The position numbers and the translations under genes are program-made. Positions 21,370-31,831 of a DNA stretch of 64,000 nucleotides are shown one piece after another (position 1 is the first letter of the stretch; every line of letters starts with the position of its first letter). The notes under the pieces were generated by a model. It did no database searches, was not told the DNA's origin, and was given only the letters and a program-made list of their open reading frames with translations. The stretch lies in assembly GCA_002796755.1 (NCBI GenBank), contig PHFE01000029.1, positions 2,074,232 through 2,138,231 on the forward strand, in the 5' to 3' direction. Source of the DNA: Paracorniculantispora psalliotae (taxonomy: Eukaryota; Ascomycota; Sordariomycetes; Hypocreales; Cordycipitaceae).

Positions 21370-22035
21370 ATGACTGCCAGCACCACATATTCATATTTTT
21401 GCATATCGAAAACGAGCGATCTGAAGAGATCTGCTCAGCTGTTCCGCACGCTGCGACTACGAGGGTTGCAGGTATCGCCGTCCTCATTCTCCTCCACATA
21501 TGACATTGAGGCCGCTTTCACCGCTGCCGACTGGGAGGACCGCTTATTAGCGGCGGACAGGCAAACCTTCATCTGCGTTGCCACTACTACGTGCGGGGGA
21601 AAAGAAGCCTGCGAATGGGTCGGCCAAGTCACACTCCGCGGTCCCATGTCCAAAGCCGACTGGGCATTGCCTCCCGAAGCTGGGCAGCTTGCCATTGACT
21701 CCGAAAGCGACGAGAAATGGCATCTTCTGGGCCTCTTCTTGCTCCCCGAGCACCAGGGCGGCGGTCGCGGCAAGCAGCTGTGTCGGGCTGCCGTCGAGTA
21801 CCTGGAATCGTGCTTGGACCCTGCGCTGCAGCTGCACGTGCGGCTCATGGTGAGGGCGGGAAACCAGGCGATTGTGAGATTCTATGAGGCGCTGGGCTAC
21901 GTGCAGACGGGCAACAGCACGCTCGCTGAGGCCCTTCTTGCCAATGGCGACAGACATCTATTACCGGCAGACTCGAGCTCAGCGAAATACTCAGCGCGTG
22001 GGGGAATTATTATGAACCTGAAGAGAAAACGGTAA
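21370..22035 (+). CDS. GNAT-family acetyltransferase
   Basis: A 221-residue intronless protein. The start is placed at ATG 21370 (TTACCATGA); an in-frame ATG at 21316 would add 18 residues. The acetyl-CoA binding core is visible: WHLLGLFLLPEHQGGGRGKQL (motif A with Q-x-x-G-x-G), followed by RLMVRAGNQAIVRFYEALGY (motif B). Such enzymes acetylate amines on small molecules, peptides or proteins. The substrate cannot be inferred. No targeting signal is seen. Confidence 0.85.
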   Translation: MTASTTYSYFCISKTSDLKRSAQLFRTLRLRGLQVSPSSFSSTYDIEAAFTAADWEDRLLAADRQTFICVATTTCGGKEACEWVGQVTLRGPMSKADWALPPEAGQLAIDSESDEKWHLLGLFLLPEHQGGGRGKQLCRAAVEYLESCLDPALQLHVRLMVRAGNQAIVRFYEALGYVQTGNSTLAEALLANGDRHLLPADSSSAKYSARGGIIMNLKRKR

Positions 22036-22836
22036 ACGATTCAGAGATGCCGACTTCGCGGTAATTCATTTGTTCGTTCCTGTAGCTAGTGCTCACACAC
22101 TAGCCTCATTTGCGCTTTGGTGACCAGCATCGGCTCACGATATCCGGCTCTCCACCAAGTTGGATGATTTTCTACCAAGTTGCTTTGATGCGGCGCTGGG
22201 AGCCTCATTCACTGAGAAGATCGTTAAAAATCGTTCGGCCACTAGGAAAGAGAGTGCTCGGTCCCGATAGAGACAGGACGTCACCGTCGTTGCAGTTAGC
22301 TGCATTTAGCTTTAAGGGCAGTGGTCGTACAAACAATTTTGTCAGTAATAATGATGTAGAAGTACATTCATGAACATTTATGACAAAAAAAGATTAAAGT
22401 AGCTCTAAATGACACAGTATGCTTTATGGGTAGCTTAGCACTAATTGCGCCGCGTGGCGTCCATACAATTCTCTGACAACACAATGTAGCACAATTTAAC
22501 ATGCAAATAGCCAATCAACCAATGTAACGGAAATCTTACCATCTGTCACTTCTAATAGAACGACCAAGGCGCTCACCTAGGATCACCGAGACACACTTGC
22601 CCGTCTTGGCAACGGCCGAATCGCCGCGAGTTCAGCCCTTCGGTCCCAAAGCGACAGTGGATACATGGCGCGGTTCCGAGCCGCACTAACACTGCAGCGG
22701 CCGATGAATGTATAAGTAAACTGGCATCTTCGCACCGATTTCTTCACCACAAACAATCACAACATCTCCAACATCTTCAACTCACTCAGATACCAACCCC
22801 GCCCCCTCTATCCTCCTTAATACACAACCACTCAAA
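22036..22836. other. Intergenic upstream of broken monooxygenase
   Basis: No supported gene. The last part is the promoter of the monooxygenase relic, with a TATA-like element listed separately and a pyrimidine/CA-rich leader. Confidence 0.5.
22711..22718 (+). promoter_or_regulatory. TATA-like element TATAAGTA
   Basis: TATAAGTA lies 126 bp before the ATG of the monooxygenase relic. The same octamer lies 130 bp before the aquaporin ATG. Confidence 0.4.
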
Positions 22837-23533
22837 ATGGCCTCTTCGCAGCCCAAAATTGCCATTGTCGGCGGCGGCCCCGGCGGCCTCACCCTTGCCC
22901 TCTTCCTCCACCAAGCTGGCGTCCCCGCTACTGTCTATGAGCTGCGCCAGCGCCCTACCGAGGAGGAGCTCGATCTCCCTTCTGGCAGTCTCGATCTGCA
23001 CCCAGAATCTGGCCTGAAGGCAATTGACGCATGCGGCCTCGCAGACGCACGCATTCACCTCCTACACAAGCGACTGCACCGACGCCTGGCAAATCTGCAA
23101 CGCCCAGGGCGTCGCCCTGTACAGCGACGAAAGCGACGGCAGCCGCCCGGAAATCGCACGGCAGCAGTTCATGCGCCTCCTCGTTTCCAAGCTCCCGGAT
23201 GAGAAGATCAAATGGGGCACCAAACTCACCGGCGCGGAGCGTGTCGGTGAAGGAAAGACGAAGCTCACCTTTGGCGACCACTCCGAGGTCTTTGACGTGG
23301 TCGTCGGCGCCGACGGCAGCTGGTCGCGCATTCGCCCGCTGGTATCTGATGTCAAGCCACTGTACACCGGACTGCAGAACCTCACCCTTACTATTTCCAA
23401 CATCCCCGAGCGCTACCCGGAGCTGGCCAAGTTTTGCGGCGACGGTATCATGTGCGTGTCTATCTACAAGGCCAATAAACATTTGCAATCTTCCGAACGG
23501 TTCTCAGCCAACCCCACCACCCCTCGCTTATAG
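22837..23533 (+). pseudogene. FAD-dependent monooxygenase, frameshifted and 3'-truncated
   Basis: The frame from ATG 22837 gives KIAIVGGGPGGLTLALFLHQAG (Rossmann GxGxxG, FAD binding) and continues to about GLKAIDACGLADA. The homologous continuation, AFTSYTSDCTDAWQICNAQG, is in the next (+1) frame from about 23052, so a frameshift lies near 23040-23052. The second frame contains the second FAD motif, VVGADGSWSRIRPL, and ends at a stop near 23533, just after CGDGIMCVSIYKANKHLQ. That is roughly half of the usual length of about 400 residues for TetX-like hydroxylases. Downstream sequence has no matching C-terminal half. The promoter and start look normal, so loss may be recent. Confidence 0.8.
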
Positions 23534-25017
23534 TCTTATAGCGCACGGTGTGTATCCTAAAATTAGATCAATTGGCAGGTGTTCTTGACACCTGGACTTG
23601 ATTGTGATGAAGGTGCGTAGGGAGTTCGCTAAGAGTTTGTGTGTAGCTCCGTAAAAATATCGCTAAAATCCGCCACCAAAATTCGCACCCTACAGTCCTC
23701 TACAACAGCTAGTTAATCAATCAAGAATGCCTATATCACAGGTCTTGCAATACTCAGTAACCTCAATAGAACGGCGCCGCCTCATACTCACACCAGAATA
23801 CGAAGTAGTTTTGTCAGGCTAGTCCTTGTCCGGAGTCATTCGCTGTTCCCCTCCTAAAGCGTCAAACAAAATGCAACAAAATGCAGACCATGAATCGGCT
23901 CTCAGGATAAAACAGCTACGCCAAGAAAAACGTTATCCGGCCCAGCTGAAAGAAAAAACTCTGGACTACACTCCATGAGGCAGCCTAGGCCAAAATGTGC
24001 ATAGTGTGGAAATAAACTTTTCTACTTTTACGTGGGCTGCGAAGGATGTTTGAACAGGACCCTGTGAATGCCGGGCGCAGAAGGTCGATTGGTATAAACA
24101 TAGCTAAGTATATACGAGTAAGCGCAGACGACCACAACTTTAATAACTTTGCGTATGAGAGTAACAGCTTATTGAAATAAAAACGAAAAAGATGTTCGCT
24201 TTAGATAAAATGCTCTCCGGATAATCGGAATTGCAGCTGCTAGTGCTGCAACAAGGACGGTAGGGAGGACTGCCATCACTGCCCCGCTGAGGCGTCTGTT
24301 AGCCTCCGGCCCTTCCTTAGTTTCCCATCAACTATTATCGTAGCTAAGCTGCGACAGCTGACAACTCTTGAAATCTTTTCAGCCTAGCTCTTCCAACCGT
24401 CCGTTTGCGGACTGCGACAGTATCCACCTACCAGCGCGAATGTTGCATGTGGCGCTGAGCCCGACTGCCAGAAGTGACATGTAAAAGATGCACCATAGTT
24501 GCTACAATATAAAGTGAATCACCATCTACACATTAGTTTGTACGCATACTAATTACCTGTACAGCCGTTTACTCCAGCGATCCCGTGGCCAGATAATACT
24601 AAGACTCATGGACCTGTTATCCTGCACCACGCAGGCGGCATAACCGGAGGACCTCGAAGAGTTCTAACAGCTGAAGTCAAACTTTATTCAAAGCCATCCA
24701 TCTGCTAGTGCGTGGACTGGGGCTGCTATGTTTAAGTTGCGGCCTATTATTGGGCGATGAAATATGCTGGACTGCCGTCTGTCTCGTTTGGGAATGATCT
24801 CGTCGCCGCCGAACGGCTTGGCAGCTAGCTGCCTCTTTGCCGACGGAGGTATGTGCCAGAAAGGCCAAGATATGGACTGGATCAGGCTATAAGTAGCTGT
24901 AACGCACCGGTGGCTTAGCCCTGTCGTTATTCCTCGGGCCGTAGATGCAATATCGTCTCATTTCCTGATTTCCTTTCCCAACTCTCATATTGCGGCGGCC
25001 AGGCCGAACGGAACACC
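23534..25017. other. Gene-free stretch after the broken monooxygenase
   Basis: About 1.5 kb, AT-rich, with only short meaningless frames. Consistent with a deletion or decayed region next to the relic. The aquaporin promoter occupies its last part. Confidence 0.5.
24888..24895 (+). promoter_or_regulatory. TATA-like element TATAAGTA
   Basis: It lies 130 bp before the aquaporin start codon and is identical to the element before the monooxygenase relic. Confidence 0.4.
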
Positions 25018-26006
25018 ATGTCAACTGCCACCAACAACAACACTCAGGAGCCTATTCAGTCCTTCGCCGACATAGGCGGCAATCACTTCAACAAGGATGG
25101 ACGTGACCGTCCTGTTCCCAGTCAGTACAAGCACCTCTCAACTGTGATTGTCGGAGAATTCTGCGGAACATTCATGTTCCTTCTCCTCTCCTTCATGGGA
25201 GCCCAAGCCGCCATCGACAACAATCCCCCGGACCAAGGGAAAGGAGGCGCCTTGGCTCCTCAAAGTCTGCTTTACATTGCGTGTGCCTTCGGTAGCTCGC
25301 TGGCAATCAACGTTTGGATCTTCTACCGAGTTACGGGTGGCATGTTCAACCCTGCTGTAAGTCAAGAGACTCTCTGTTCAGTTATCATTTCTGACGACTC
25401 TTCTAGGTTACCCTCGGACTGGTACTTGTTGGTGCCGTTACGCCTATCCGAGGTCTCTTCGTAGTTCCTACACAACTTGTCGCTGGCATTGCCGCTGCAG
25501 CGGTTTGTGATGGATTACTGCCCGGGCCACTTGGCGTCGCCAATAATCTGGGGGACGGTACAAGCACAGTGCGCGGCCTCTTCATTGAGATGTTTCTCAC
25601 TGCACAGCTCGTTCTCACAGTCTATCTGCTCGCTGTTGAGAAGCACCGCGCTACTTTCTTGGCCCCCATTGGTATCGGTATTGCGGTTTTTATTGCCCAC
25701 GTCTGCGGCACCAACTTTACCGGTACCGGCATCAACCCTGCCCGTTCCTTTGGCCCCGCCGTCGTGACTAGATTCGTTGGATATCACTGGATCTACTGGC
25801 TTGGCCCGGTAATGGGAGCTTTCCTGGCCTTCTTCTTGTACACTTTTCTTAAATGGACAGATTACTCTGCAGCCAACCCGGGCCAGGATGACGACATGAT
25901 GGAGAAAGGGCGAAGGAGTTCTTTCCATTCCAGCTCTACTGTCACCCCGACTCGACCTCATATGACAACCGCAGACAGCAGAATAGGGCCTGGTATCGCT
26001 GCTTAA
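25018..26006 (+). CDS. Aquaporin (orthodox water channel, MIP family)
   Basis: Two exons, 25018-25356 and 25407-26006, split in phase 0 immediately after the first NPA box, 312 residues. NPA boxes are at about 111-113 (GGMFNPA) and 223-225 (TGINPARS). His near 211 (FIAH) and Arg 226 are the selectivity-filter positions expected of water-selective channels, together with the Phe-rich first helix GEFCGTFMFLLLSF. Six membrane segments can be traced. The hydrophilic N-terminal tail of about 40 residues and a C-terminal tail are typical of fungal Aqy-type channels. It probably sits in the plasma membrane and facilitates water flux. Confidence 0.95.
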
Positions 26007-26596
26007 GCACAGCTATGCGCTTGTAGCCGCATAAGTGATGTTACTAAGACTAAGGACTCGCGAAGGAATAGATAACCCTAACCCCCGTCCGGGTTTCCTC
26101 TTATCCTTAGAGATAATCGTTGCATATTTATAGTGGTTTGGGCTAGAGACCATCGTTCAGTTATGAAAGCCTATGGTAGAATCGTTTATAGTGACGCATT
26201 TGCTTACTGGCTTCTTAGAGGACTACTATCCTATAAATAATCTTTTTAGCACAATTCAACATCATAAATTGCAAAACTAGACAGCGGATTCTTATTTTTT
26301 TAAAAAAANNNNNNNNNNNNNNNNNNNNNNNNNNNNNNNNNNNNNNNNNNNNGAGCCAAAATTGTGCACCATTAGTCGAGGTACCTACTAAGCCGTCGAG
26401 ACACGGGCCAAGCCTTGAAAGCTCGCTAGGAGGTAACTTAAAACAGCGCCCCGCCATGGCGCCTGACAGGCTGGCCGCCGCCCAAAAGTCAAAACAGTGA
26501 TGATCTTTGTACACACTATTGTTGGGGCCGAGTCCTGAAAGGCTCATCATGAGTGAGAACCCCTTGTGAGTCATTGGCAAAAAAAGGATCAAGAGA
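26007..26596. other. Intergenic with an assembly gap and a telomere-like motif
   Basis: No gene. Positions 26309-26352 are N, preceded by T8A7. Near 26073-26085 a TAACCCTAACCCCC-like stretch resembles about two units of the fungal telomere repeat. It is too short to be more than suggestive. Confidence 0.7.
26309..26352. other. 44-base N gap
   Basis: Scaffold gap. The real sequence and length here are unknown. Confidence 0.99.
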
Positions 26597-27214
26597 CTAG
26601 TCCTGCGTGTTGCCAGATAGGACAGTGGATTTCATCGAAGGTCGCTGACAAAATTCATCAAACCAAGCTGTCAAGCGCGGCCGTTCAGTTCTGAAACCAG
26701 CTAAGCCTCTGAACTCGAGCCAGCTTAGAGTACTCGCGAGTGCAATATGGCCAATATCAACTCCTGTATCAACATGTAGCTCTCTCTCTAGCCAGTTATA
26801 GCACTCCACGAGCTTCTCAGAATACCCGGCGCTCAGTGCCGGATATCTCAGCTCAGCCGGACGGCGTGTATTCTCCCAACGCACGGAAATGCCAATATCC
26901 GCCATATCCTGTGCCATGGCTTGTAATTTTAGTGCGCGCCACCGCGCTTCTCCCTCGGTAGGAATTAGTCGCTTGCCATTGTGTAGCGTGTCAAGGTAGT
27001 CGCATATGGCAGAGGAATCAAACAGTGCAGTGCCAGGAGGTAAAACCAACACTGGAACTTTGCCTAGAGGGTTCATGGAGTACACGTGTGTGTTCCTCTT
27101 CAGCGGACTGGTTTCATGATGCATGACTTCGAGCTGAGACGCTATGCCGATTTCGTGGGCGAAGATGAGGACCTTCCTGGCGTAGGGAGAGTGCGTTTGA
27201 TAGTACAGCTTCAT
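26597..27214 (-). CDS. Glutathione S-transferase
   Basis: A 205-residue intronless protein. The start is placed at ATG 27214 (MKLYYQTHSPYARKVLIFAHE), where the family begins; an in-frame ATG at 27241 would add nine residues. The N-terminal thioredoxin-like domain shows SPYARK and the cis-Pro segment NPLGKVPVLVLPPG, followed by LFDSSAICDYLD, the glutathione-contact Asp-Ser pair. A helical C-terminal domain follows. It likely conjugates glutathione to electrophiles in the cytosol or acts as a peroxidase. The neighbouring redox and hydrolase genes are compatible with a detoxification role, which is inference. Confidence 0.85.
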   Translation of the reverse strand: MKLYYQTHSPYARKVLIFAHEIGIASQLEVMHHETSPLKRNTHVYSMNPLGKVPVLVLPPGTALFDSSAICDYLDTLHNGKRLIPTEGEARWRALKLQAMAQDMADIGISVRWENTRRPAELRYPALSAGYSEKLVECYNWLERELHVDTGVDIGHIALASTLSWLEFRGLAGFRTERPRLTAWFDEFCQRPSMKSTVLSGNTQD

Positions 27215-27855
27215 TTTCTCTTGCAACATAAAGATTGTCATAGAGAAGGTATGGTGTAGAATTTTAATTTCGTGAACGTGAGAATTTTGTACTTGAGCGA
27301 AAGGGAGGGCGCACAGCCTGTCGAGATGTACCTAGAAGGCGCGGCTGGAGGCGCCATGTTACGTTTACAAACATGTCAACCATGCACTCAAGCCCATAGG
27401 TATATCGAGCGGGGTGATATAAGTTAATATTAAACTTGCCTTACTATATATTAAAGCATAGCAGGTGCTAGATTCCTTCTAGGTAAAATGTGGTATTGGG
27501 AGATTTTTGGGGACTGTGGATGTAACAGCCTCCAGGCAGGGTTCTTCAGCCGTCACCATCACCAGCTGATGTACTGAGTGGTTCTTGGCCCGCCCGGTGG
27601 GTCCTTCAGAGCTGGAACGTTCGTGTATCCCAAATACCCTTGTTTTTATCTGATCCTAGCAAGTGAAGTCACACTCTCGATTCTCAGCCTCACACAATCC
27701 AGGCTCTCCCATTGGTCACATTGAAAGCAACAGACCGTGAATCCGACGTGGGATAGTGTCCTGTAAACACATGTATAAATGGCTGGGCTTGGATACCAGA
27801 AACAATGATGTGAAGTTTCAGCATAAAAAGCATCATAGTCATAGCATCAGAGAAC
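27215..27855. promoter_or_regulatory. Divergent promoter region, GST/reductase
   Basis: Non-coding region between two divergent genes. TATAAAT at 27774-27780 lies about 80 bp before the reductase start. Confidence 0.5.
27774..27780 (+). promoter_or_regulatory. TATA box TATAAAT
   Basis: Good TATA sequence about 80 bp upstream of the reductase ATG at 27856. Confidence 0.45.
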
Positions 27856-28902
27856 ATGGTGCGCATTCTGGTCACTGGCGGCAATGGCTTCATCGCCAGC
27901 CACATACTCGACATACTGCAAACAACACAACACACGATCATGATCACGGTTCGGTCGGAAGAGAAAAAGGCGCAGGTTCTTGCGCGTTTCGGAGAATCTG
28001 CTCGTCAAAAATTATCAGTGTTTATCGTCCCAGATTTCACAGTGCCCGGGGCCTTCGACGAGTGTGTGCAGTCGCAACCTCAGATCGGGGCCGTGATGCA
28101 CGTCGCATCGCCATTTTACTACTCGGCTACAGACATCCGGCGCGAACTGCTAGACCCATCCGTGATTGGCACCGAGTCCCTACTTGGGTCGATCCACAAG
28201 TACTGCCCGACGGTCAAGACAGTGGTGCTCACGTCTTCGTTTGCTGCTATCCTGGATAGTTACAAATCTAACGACATGCCCGAGCACACATACACGGTAG
28301 CGGATTGGAACCCGCTTACCGAGGCAGACGCCATGAAAAACACACTCAACGGTTACCGCGCCAGTAAGATACTGGCTGAGAAGGCGGCTTGGAAATTCAT
28401 GGACGTGCACAAGCCGTCGTTCACGCTCGTCGCACTCAACCCAACGCTGGCGTTTGGGCCACTAATCCAACCGCTAGCCGGTGTCGGAGATATCAACACG
28501 TCCAGCCAGAGAATCTTTGGCTTTCTGAGCGGTGCGTTCCGGGACAAGATCCCCGACACTGGCTTATCGTTTTATCTATGGATAGATGTGCGTGATTTGG
28601 CCATGGCGCATGTACGAGCCGTCGAGAAACAACTTGTGACGCCGGAGAGCAAACGCTATCTCTGCACGCAGGGATACTTTTCCAATAGGGAAATTTGCAG
28701 CATCATTGCTCGTCGCTTTCCCGAGTACCAAAGTGTGCTCCCAAGCCTCGATGGTGACGACGGCGGGTTTCCGAGGGAGGGTATCTACGGTTTCGACTGC
28801 GCTGCCACGACACGAGACCTAGGCTTAGAGTATAGGACGTTAGAGGAGAGCTTGGTTGATGCCGTGATTTCGCTGCAAAAGTACGCGCCAGTGCGAACAT
28901 GA
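27856..28902 (+). CDS. NAD(P)-dependent epimerase/dehydratase-fold reductase (extended SDR)
   Basis: A 348-residue intronless protein. It opens with RILVTGGNGFIASHILD, the TGxxGxxG nucleotide-binding motif. It has HVASPF, TSSFAAIL and YRASKILAEKAAW, where the Tyr-x-x-x-Lys catalytic pair appears as YRASK. The pattern fits dihydroflavonol-4-reductase-like or ketoreductase members of the extended SDR group, which reduce carbonyls using NADPH. No targeting signal is seen. The true substrate is unknown. Its position among other tailoring-type enzymes suggests small-molecule metabolism. Confidence 0.9.
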   Translation: MVRILVTGGNGFIASHILDILQTTQHTIMITVRSEEKKAQVLARFGESARQKLSVFIVPDFTVPGAFDECVQSQPQIGAVMHVASPFYYSATDIRRELLDPSVIGTESLLGSIHKYCPTVKTVVLTSSFAAILDSYKSNDMPEHTYTVADWNPLTEADAMKNTLNGYRASKILAEKAAWKFMDVHKPSFTLVALNPTLAFGPLIQPLAGVGDINTSSQRIFGFLSGAFRDKIPDTGLSFYLWIDVRDLAMAHVRAVEKQLVTPESKRYLCTQGYFSNREICSIIARRFPEYQSVLPSLDGDDGGFPREGIYGFDCAATTRDLGLEYRTLEESLVDAVISLQKYAPVRT

Positions 28903-29902
28903 CGAGTCGCATCTATAAAAGACGACTAAGACAGTGAATTCTATCTCTTCATGCCGGGGTAGGCTCGGGGCCAATTCACACTCAATCCAATCCTCTCCTT
29001 TTATACCGTGTTACGGTGAGGAGCATTTTATCTTTTTTATAGATATAGAAGTCTATAGAAAATTACATTCTACTTTCAAAAAAGAGTGAAGGTCCTTGGT
29101 GGATATACCAGATCGCATTTTGTCAAAATGAGTAATTGCGTAGTGCGTCTTGGATGTGATCAATACCTGTGGCATCAAACTGCGGGACAAAAGATCAAGG
29201 AATTGAAAACAACGCAATCAATGTAGGCGTAGTCGCGGTACGTGCAGCTTTTTAGGTCTAGCATGAGCCATTCACCACACTAAACTTGTAAGGAGTTATT
29301 TTAATCCCTTTTACAAAATACGTCAACATACTGAGAGGTGAACGAAAAAATGACGGTAAAAAGTGTGACAATAGGGCGAGTTGGAATTCTCTCCACTAGG
29401 TGGCGCAGCTGTCAGACTACAGGGTGCGGCATGCGCAGTCCGCAAATCCCGCAAGCTCCTGCGCCTGAATCTGCCCTGCAGGACTAGTATGAGAAGCACC
29501 GTGTCGATTGCGCCGTCGATATGGAGGTCCCCAGGGTCAGTTCCGTGTGGCCGTGGGGGCGTGGGGCAATGGCAGGGCGCAGCTATAAGCCGCCTTACCG
29601 ACGTAATTGAGATCCCCAAGTCTGACCTACCAGTACTGGTAATGTTAGCCGAAACTCAAACACTGTCGTTTGCACCCTGGCGTGAGATTGTAATTGGTGG
29701 AAGTGGGATTGCTTGGGTGACGATTTAAATCTGACGGTCGGAGGCTGATTTCGATAAGATCCACCTTGGACTAGAGTACGCACTGTAGTAGGAGGGCAAG
29801 TAATGGTATATAACCTCCTGCCACTCCATTAGAAGAGACGATTTACTCTGTACGCGCTTCTACCCATCATCTATCTAACACTGGCCAATACTCCCTCCCA
29901 CC
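28903..29902. other. Intergenic, about 1 kb
   Basis: A 115-codon open frame at 29381-29728 has no recognisable protein character and is not called. The last 100 bp is the promoter of the next gene. Confidence 0.5.
29807..29813 (+). promoter_or_regulatory. TATA box TATATAA
   Basis: It lies 96 bp upstream of the epoxide-hydrolase-like ATG. Confidence 0.45.
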
Positions 29903-30967
29903 ATGTGGCCCCGCCTTATCTCAATCGCTACTGTCATGCCATGGCTTGCCACTGCGCTAATCAGAGAAGATAAATTGAGCTTGCCACCCCGTTCCAATTC
30001 GAGCTCAGATTCGAGCGCGCCAATGCCCCTGCAATTGGCTCCGCTTCATCATGTCAATACATCAACCGGCCTCTCGGTGGCCTACTACGAAGGTGGTCCA
30101 TCGAATGGGCGACCCGTCATACTATGCCACGGATTCCCCTTTTCCATTGAAACCTATGCATCCGTCGTCCCTATCTTGATTCAAAACAATTACAGAGTCA
30201 TAGTTCCATATCTACGTGGCTATGGCGAGACGAGAATTGTCAACGCAACCGCTGCCCGTACTGCGGAGCAGGCGGCTCTTGGGTCCGATCTCATTGCACT
30301 CATGGACGCGATGCACATCGAAAAGGCCATTATTGGCGGCTATGACTGGGGCAGCGTGGCAGTCAACGTAGCCGCCGCTCTCTGGCCGTCCAGGGTTATT
30401 GGAATGGTGGCAACAAGCAGCTACCTCATTCAGAATCGCGCAACTGCGTGGGCTCCCTCAACAGCCGACTCCGAGGCTCTCATGTGGTACTATTACGCCT
30501 TTCTAACTCCCCGTGGCGCCGCCGGTCTCGCATCAGACCCCAGGGGTTGGGCATTTTCCATATGGCGAAAAAACTCGGTTGAGAAGCCCATTGATGGGGC
30601 ATACTTCAACCGCACTGCAGCTGCCTTTATTAATCCCGATTACGTGGATCTCGCTCTCAACTTTTATCGGAATCGGCTTCTATATGCACCAGGGGCACCC
30701 GAGTATGGCGCGCTCGCGGCGAAGTTGGATCAGCAGCCGCCCATTACGGTCCCGTCGGTGACGCTGGATCCTGCCGACGATCTCATTCTCCCCCCCATGA
30801 ATGCCTCCCTTACAGCCAAGTTCTTCCGAAACAGACGCTGTCACCACATCGTCCGAGGGGCTGGGCACGATCTGCCGCATGATGCACCTCAGGTGTTTGC
30901 AAAAGCCATCCTGGAAGTGGATGCCCTCGTGCGTGACCCTGACTATGTTTGTCCCGAAAACCTATGA
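29903..30967 (+). CDS. Secreted epoxide-hydrolase-like alpha/beta hydrolase
   Basis: A 354-residue intronless protein with a hydrophobic N-terminal leader of about 20 residues that looks like a signal peptide. The alpha/beta-hydrolase motifs are HGFPFS (oxyanion region, about 76-81), GYDWGS with the nucleophile Asp near 148, and GAGHDLPHDAP with the catalytic His near 322. An Asp nucleophile and the G-x-D-W-G context point to epoxide hydrolase or haloalkane dehalogenase chemistry rather than esterase. Secretion is unusual for soluble epoxide hydrolases, so an extracellular detoxifying or tailoring role is possible (inference). Confidence 0.85.
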   Translation: MWPRLISIATVMPWLATALIREDKLSLPPRSNSSSDSSAPMPLQLAPLHHVNTSTGLSVAYYEGGPSNGRPVILCHGFPFSIETYASVVPILIQNNYRVIVPYLRGYGETRIVNATAARTAEQAALGSDLIALMDAMHIEKAIIGGYDWGSVAVNVAAALWPSRVIGMVATSSYLIQNRATAWAPSTADSEALMWYYYAFLTPRGAAGLASDPRGWAFSIWRKNSVEKPIDGAYFNRTAAAFINPDYVDLALNFYRNRLLYAPGAPEYGALAAKLDQQPPITVPSVTLDPADDLILPPMNASLTAKFFRNRRCHHIVRGAGHDLPHDAPQVFAKAILEVDALVRDPDYVCPENL

Positions 30968-31327
30968 AGGGGTTTCATTCCATTCGGAGTTTGCTTAGGC
31001 ACCTGATCATGGTTGGCAGTCGCCAGGTACTCCTTCAGTACGAACATCAAGGCAGCACTCTATTTTCCCACGTCTGTTTACCAGACTTGTCAAATAGTAC
31101 AGTCTAGTGACTTCTTTGTAATAACAGTACGGCCAGAGTCTTACCATCCTTTTATATAGTTTTCCTTCCAAGTACGGTTATCATTTTGCCTTAGAATTCG
31201 AGAGAGAAAGTTCATCACAGCCCTTTCGTCATAATATTCATGTCTTACTGGTAATAAGGAACGAGTAATATAGATCAAGTATAAAACAACATTATCGCCA
31301 TCTCATTCCTGCCCAGTGTATCTATCC
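30968..31327. other. Convergent intergenic spacer
   Basis: About 360 bp of 3' flanks. Nothing else seen. Confidence 0.45.
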
Positions 31328-31735
31328 TTAGTTCTCATAACAATTGAGTAGCTGTGTTCCACTTTCTACAACATATGTGCCAAGTTCGCTCGCCATACCA
31401 TAACCGATATTTTTAACCGCGTGTGCTGTCCCTGCTGGGATGAATAAAACCCCTCCAGTTGTCAGAGTCACCGAGGACCCATTGTCGAAAGTGTATTGGA
31501 GTACGCCGCCGAGAGAGTACACAATTTCATCCGCAGGGTGCGTATGTCTCGGGAATGAAGCTCCCTGTCTAAAGTTGACCCGATCTTGAATGGCCCGGTA
31601 TCCGGAAATACTGCTCGTATGATTCTGTAGGTCAATCCGCTGGACCCCTGGTGCTCGACAGTCTGCTGTAGCTGTTCCTGGGAGAAGTGCTATAGTGAGA
31701 AGGCAGCCTCTCGCCGTGATCTCCGTCAATTGCAT
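31328..31735 (-). CDS. Small secreted cupin-domain protein
   Basis: A 135-residue intronless protein with a hydrophobic leader (LLTIALLPGTATA) and a single cupin fold. Motif 1 has FPRHTHPADEIVYSLGG with metal-ligand His, His and Glu. Motif 2 has GVLFIPAGTAHAV with the fourth His. Such proteins bind a divalent metal and may be oxygenases, isomerases or binding proteins. A TATA box (TATAAAAG on the minus strand) lies about 90 bp upstream. The activity cannot be assigned. Confidence 0.8.
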   Translation of the reverse strand: MQLTEITARGCLLTIALLPGTATADCRAPGVQRIDLQNHTSSISGYRAIQDRVNFRQGASFPRHTHPADEIVYSLGGVLQYTFDNGSSVTLTTGGVLFIPAGTAHAVKNIGYGMASELGTYVVESGTQLLNCYEN

Positions 31736-31823
31736 GCTTGCTCTTTTGAATGGGAATAGAAAGGTAAAGGAAACTCGAATTTGATTCTAGTAATGAAGAT
31801 AAACGAGTGTTTGGAAACGACAT

Positions 31824-31831
31824 GCTTTTAT
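31824..31831 (-). promoter_or_regulatory. TATA box TATAAAAG for the cupin gene
   Basis: Minus-strand TATAAAAG about 90 bp upstream of the cupin ATG at 31735. Confidence 0.5.

Noticed and set aside
29381..29728. 115-codon frame upstream of the epoxide-hydrolase-like gene
   Set aside because: No protein-like composition, no motif, and no plausible start context.
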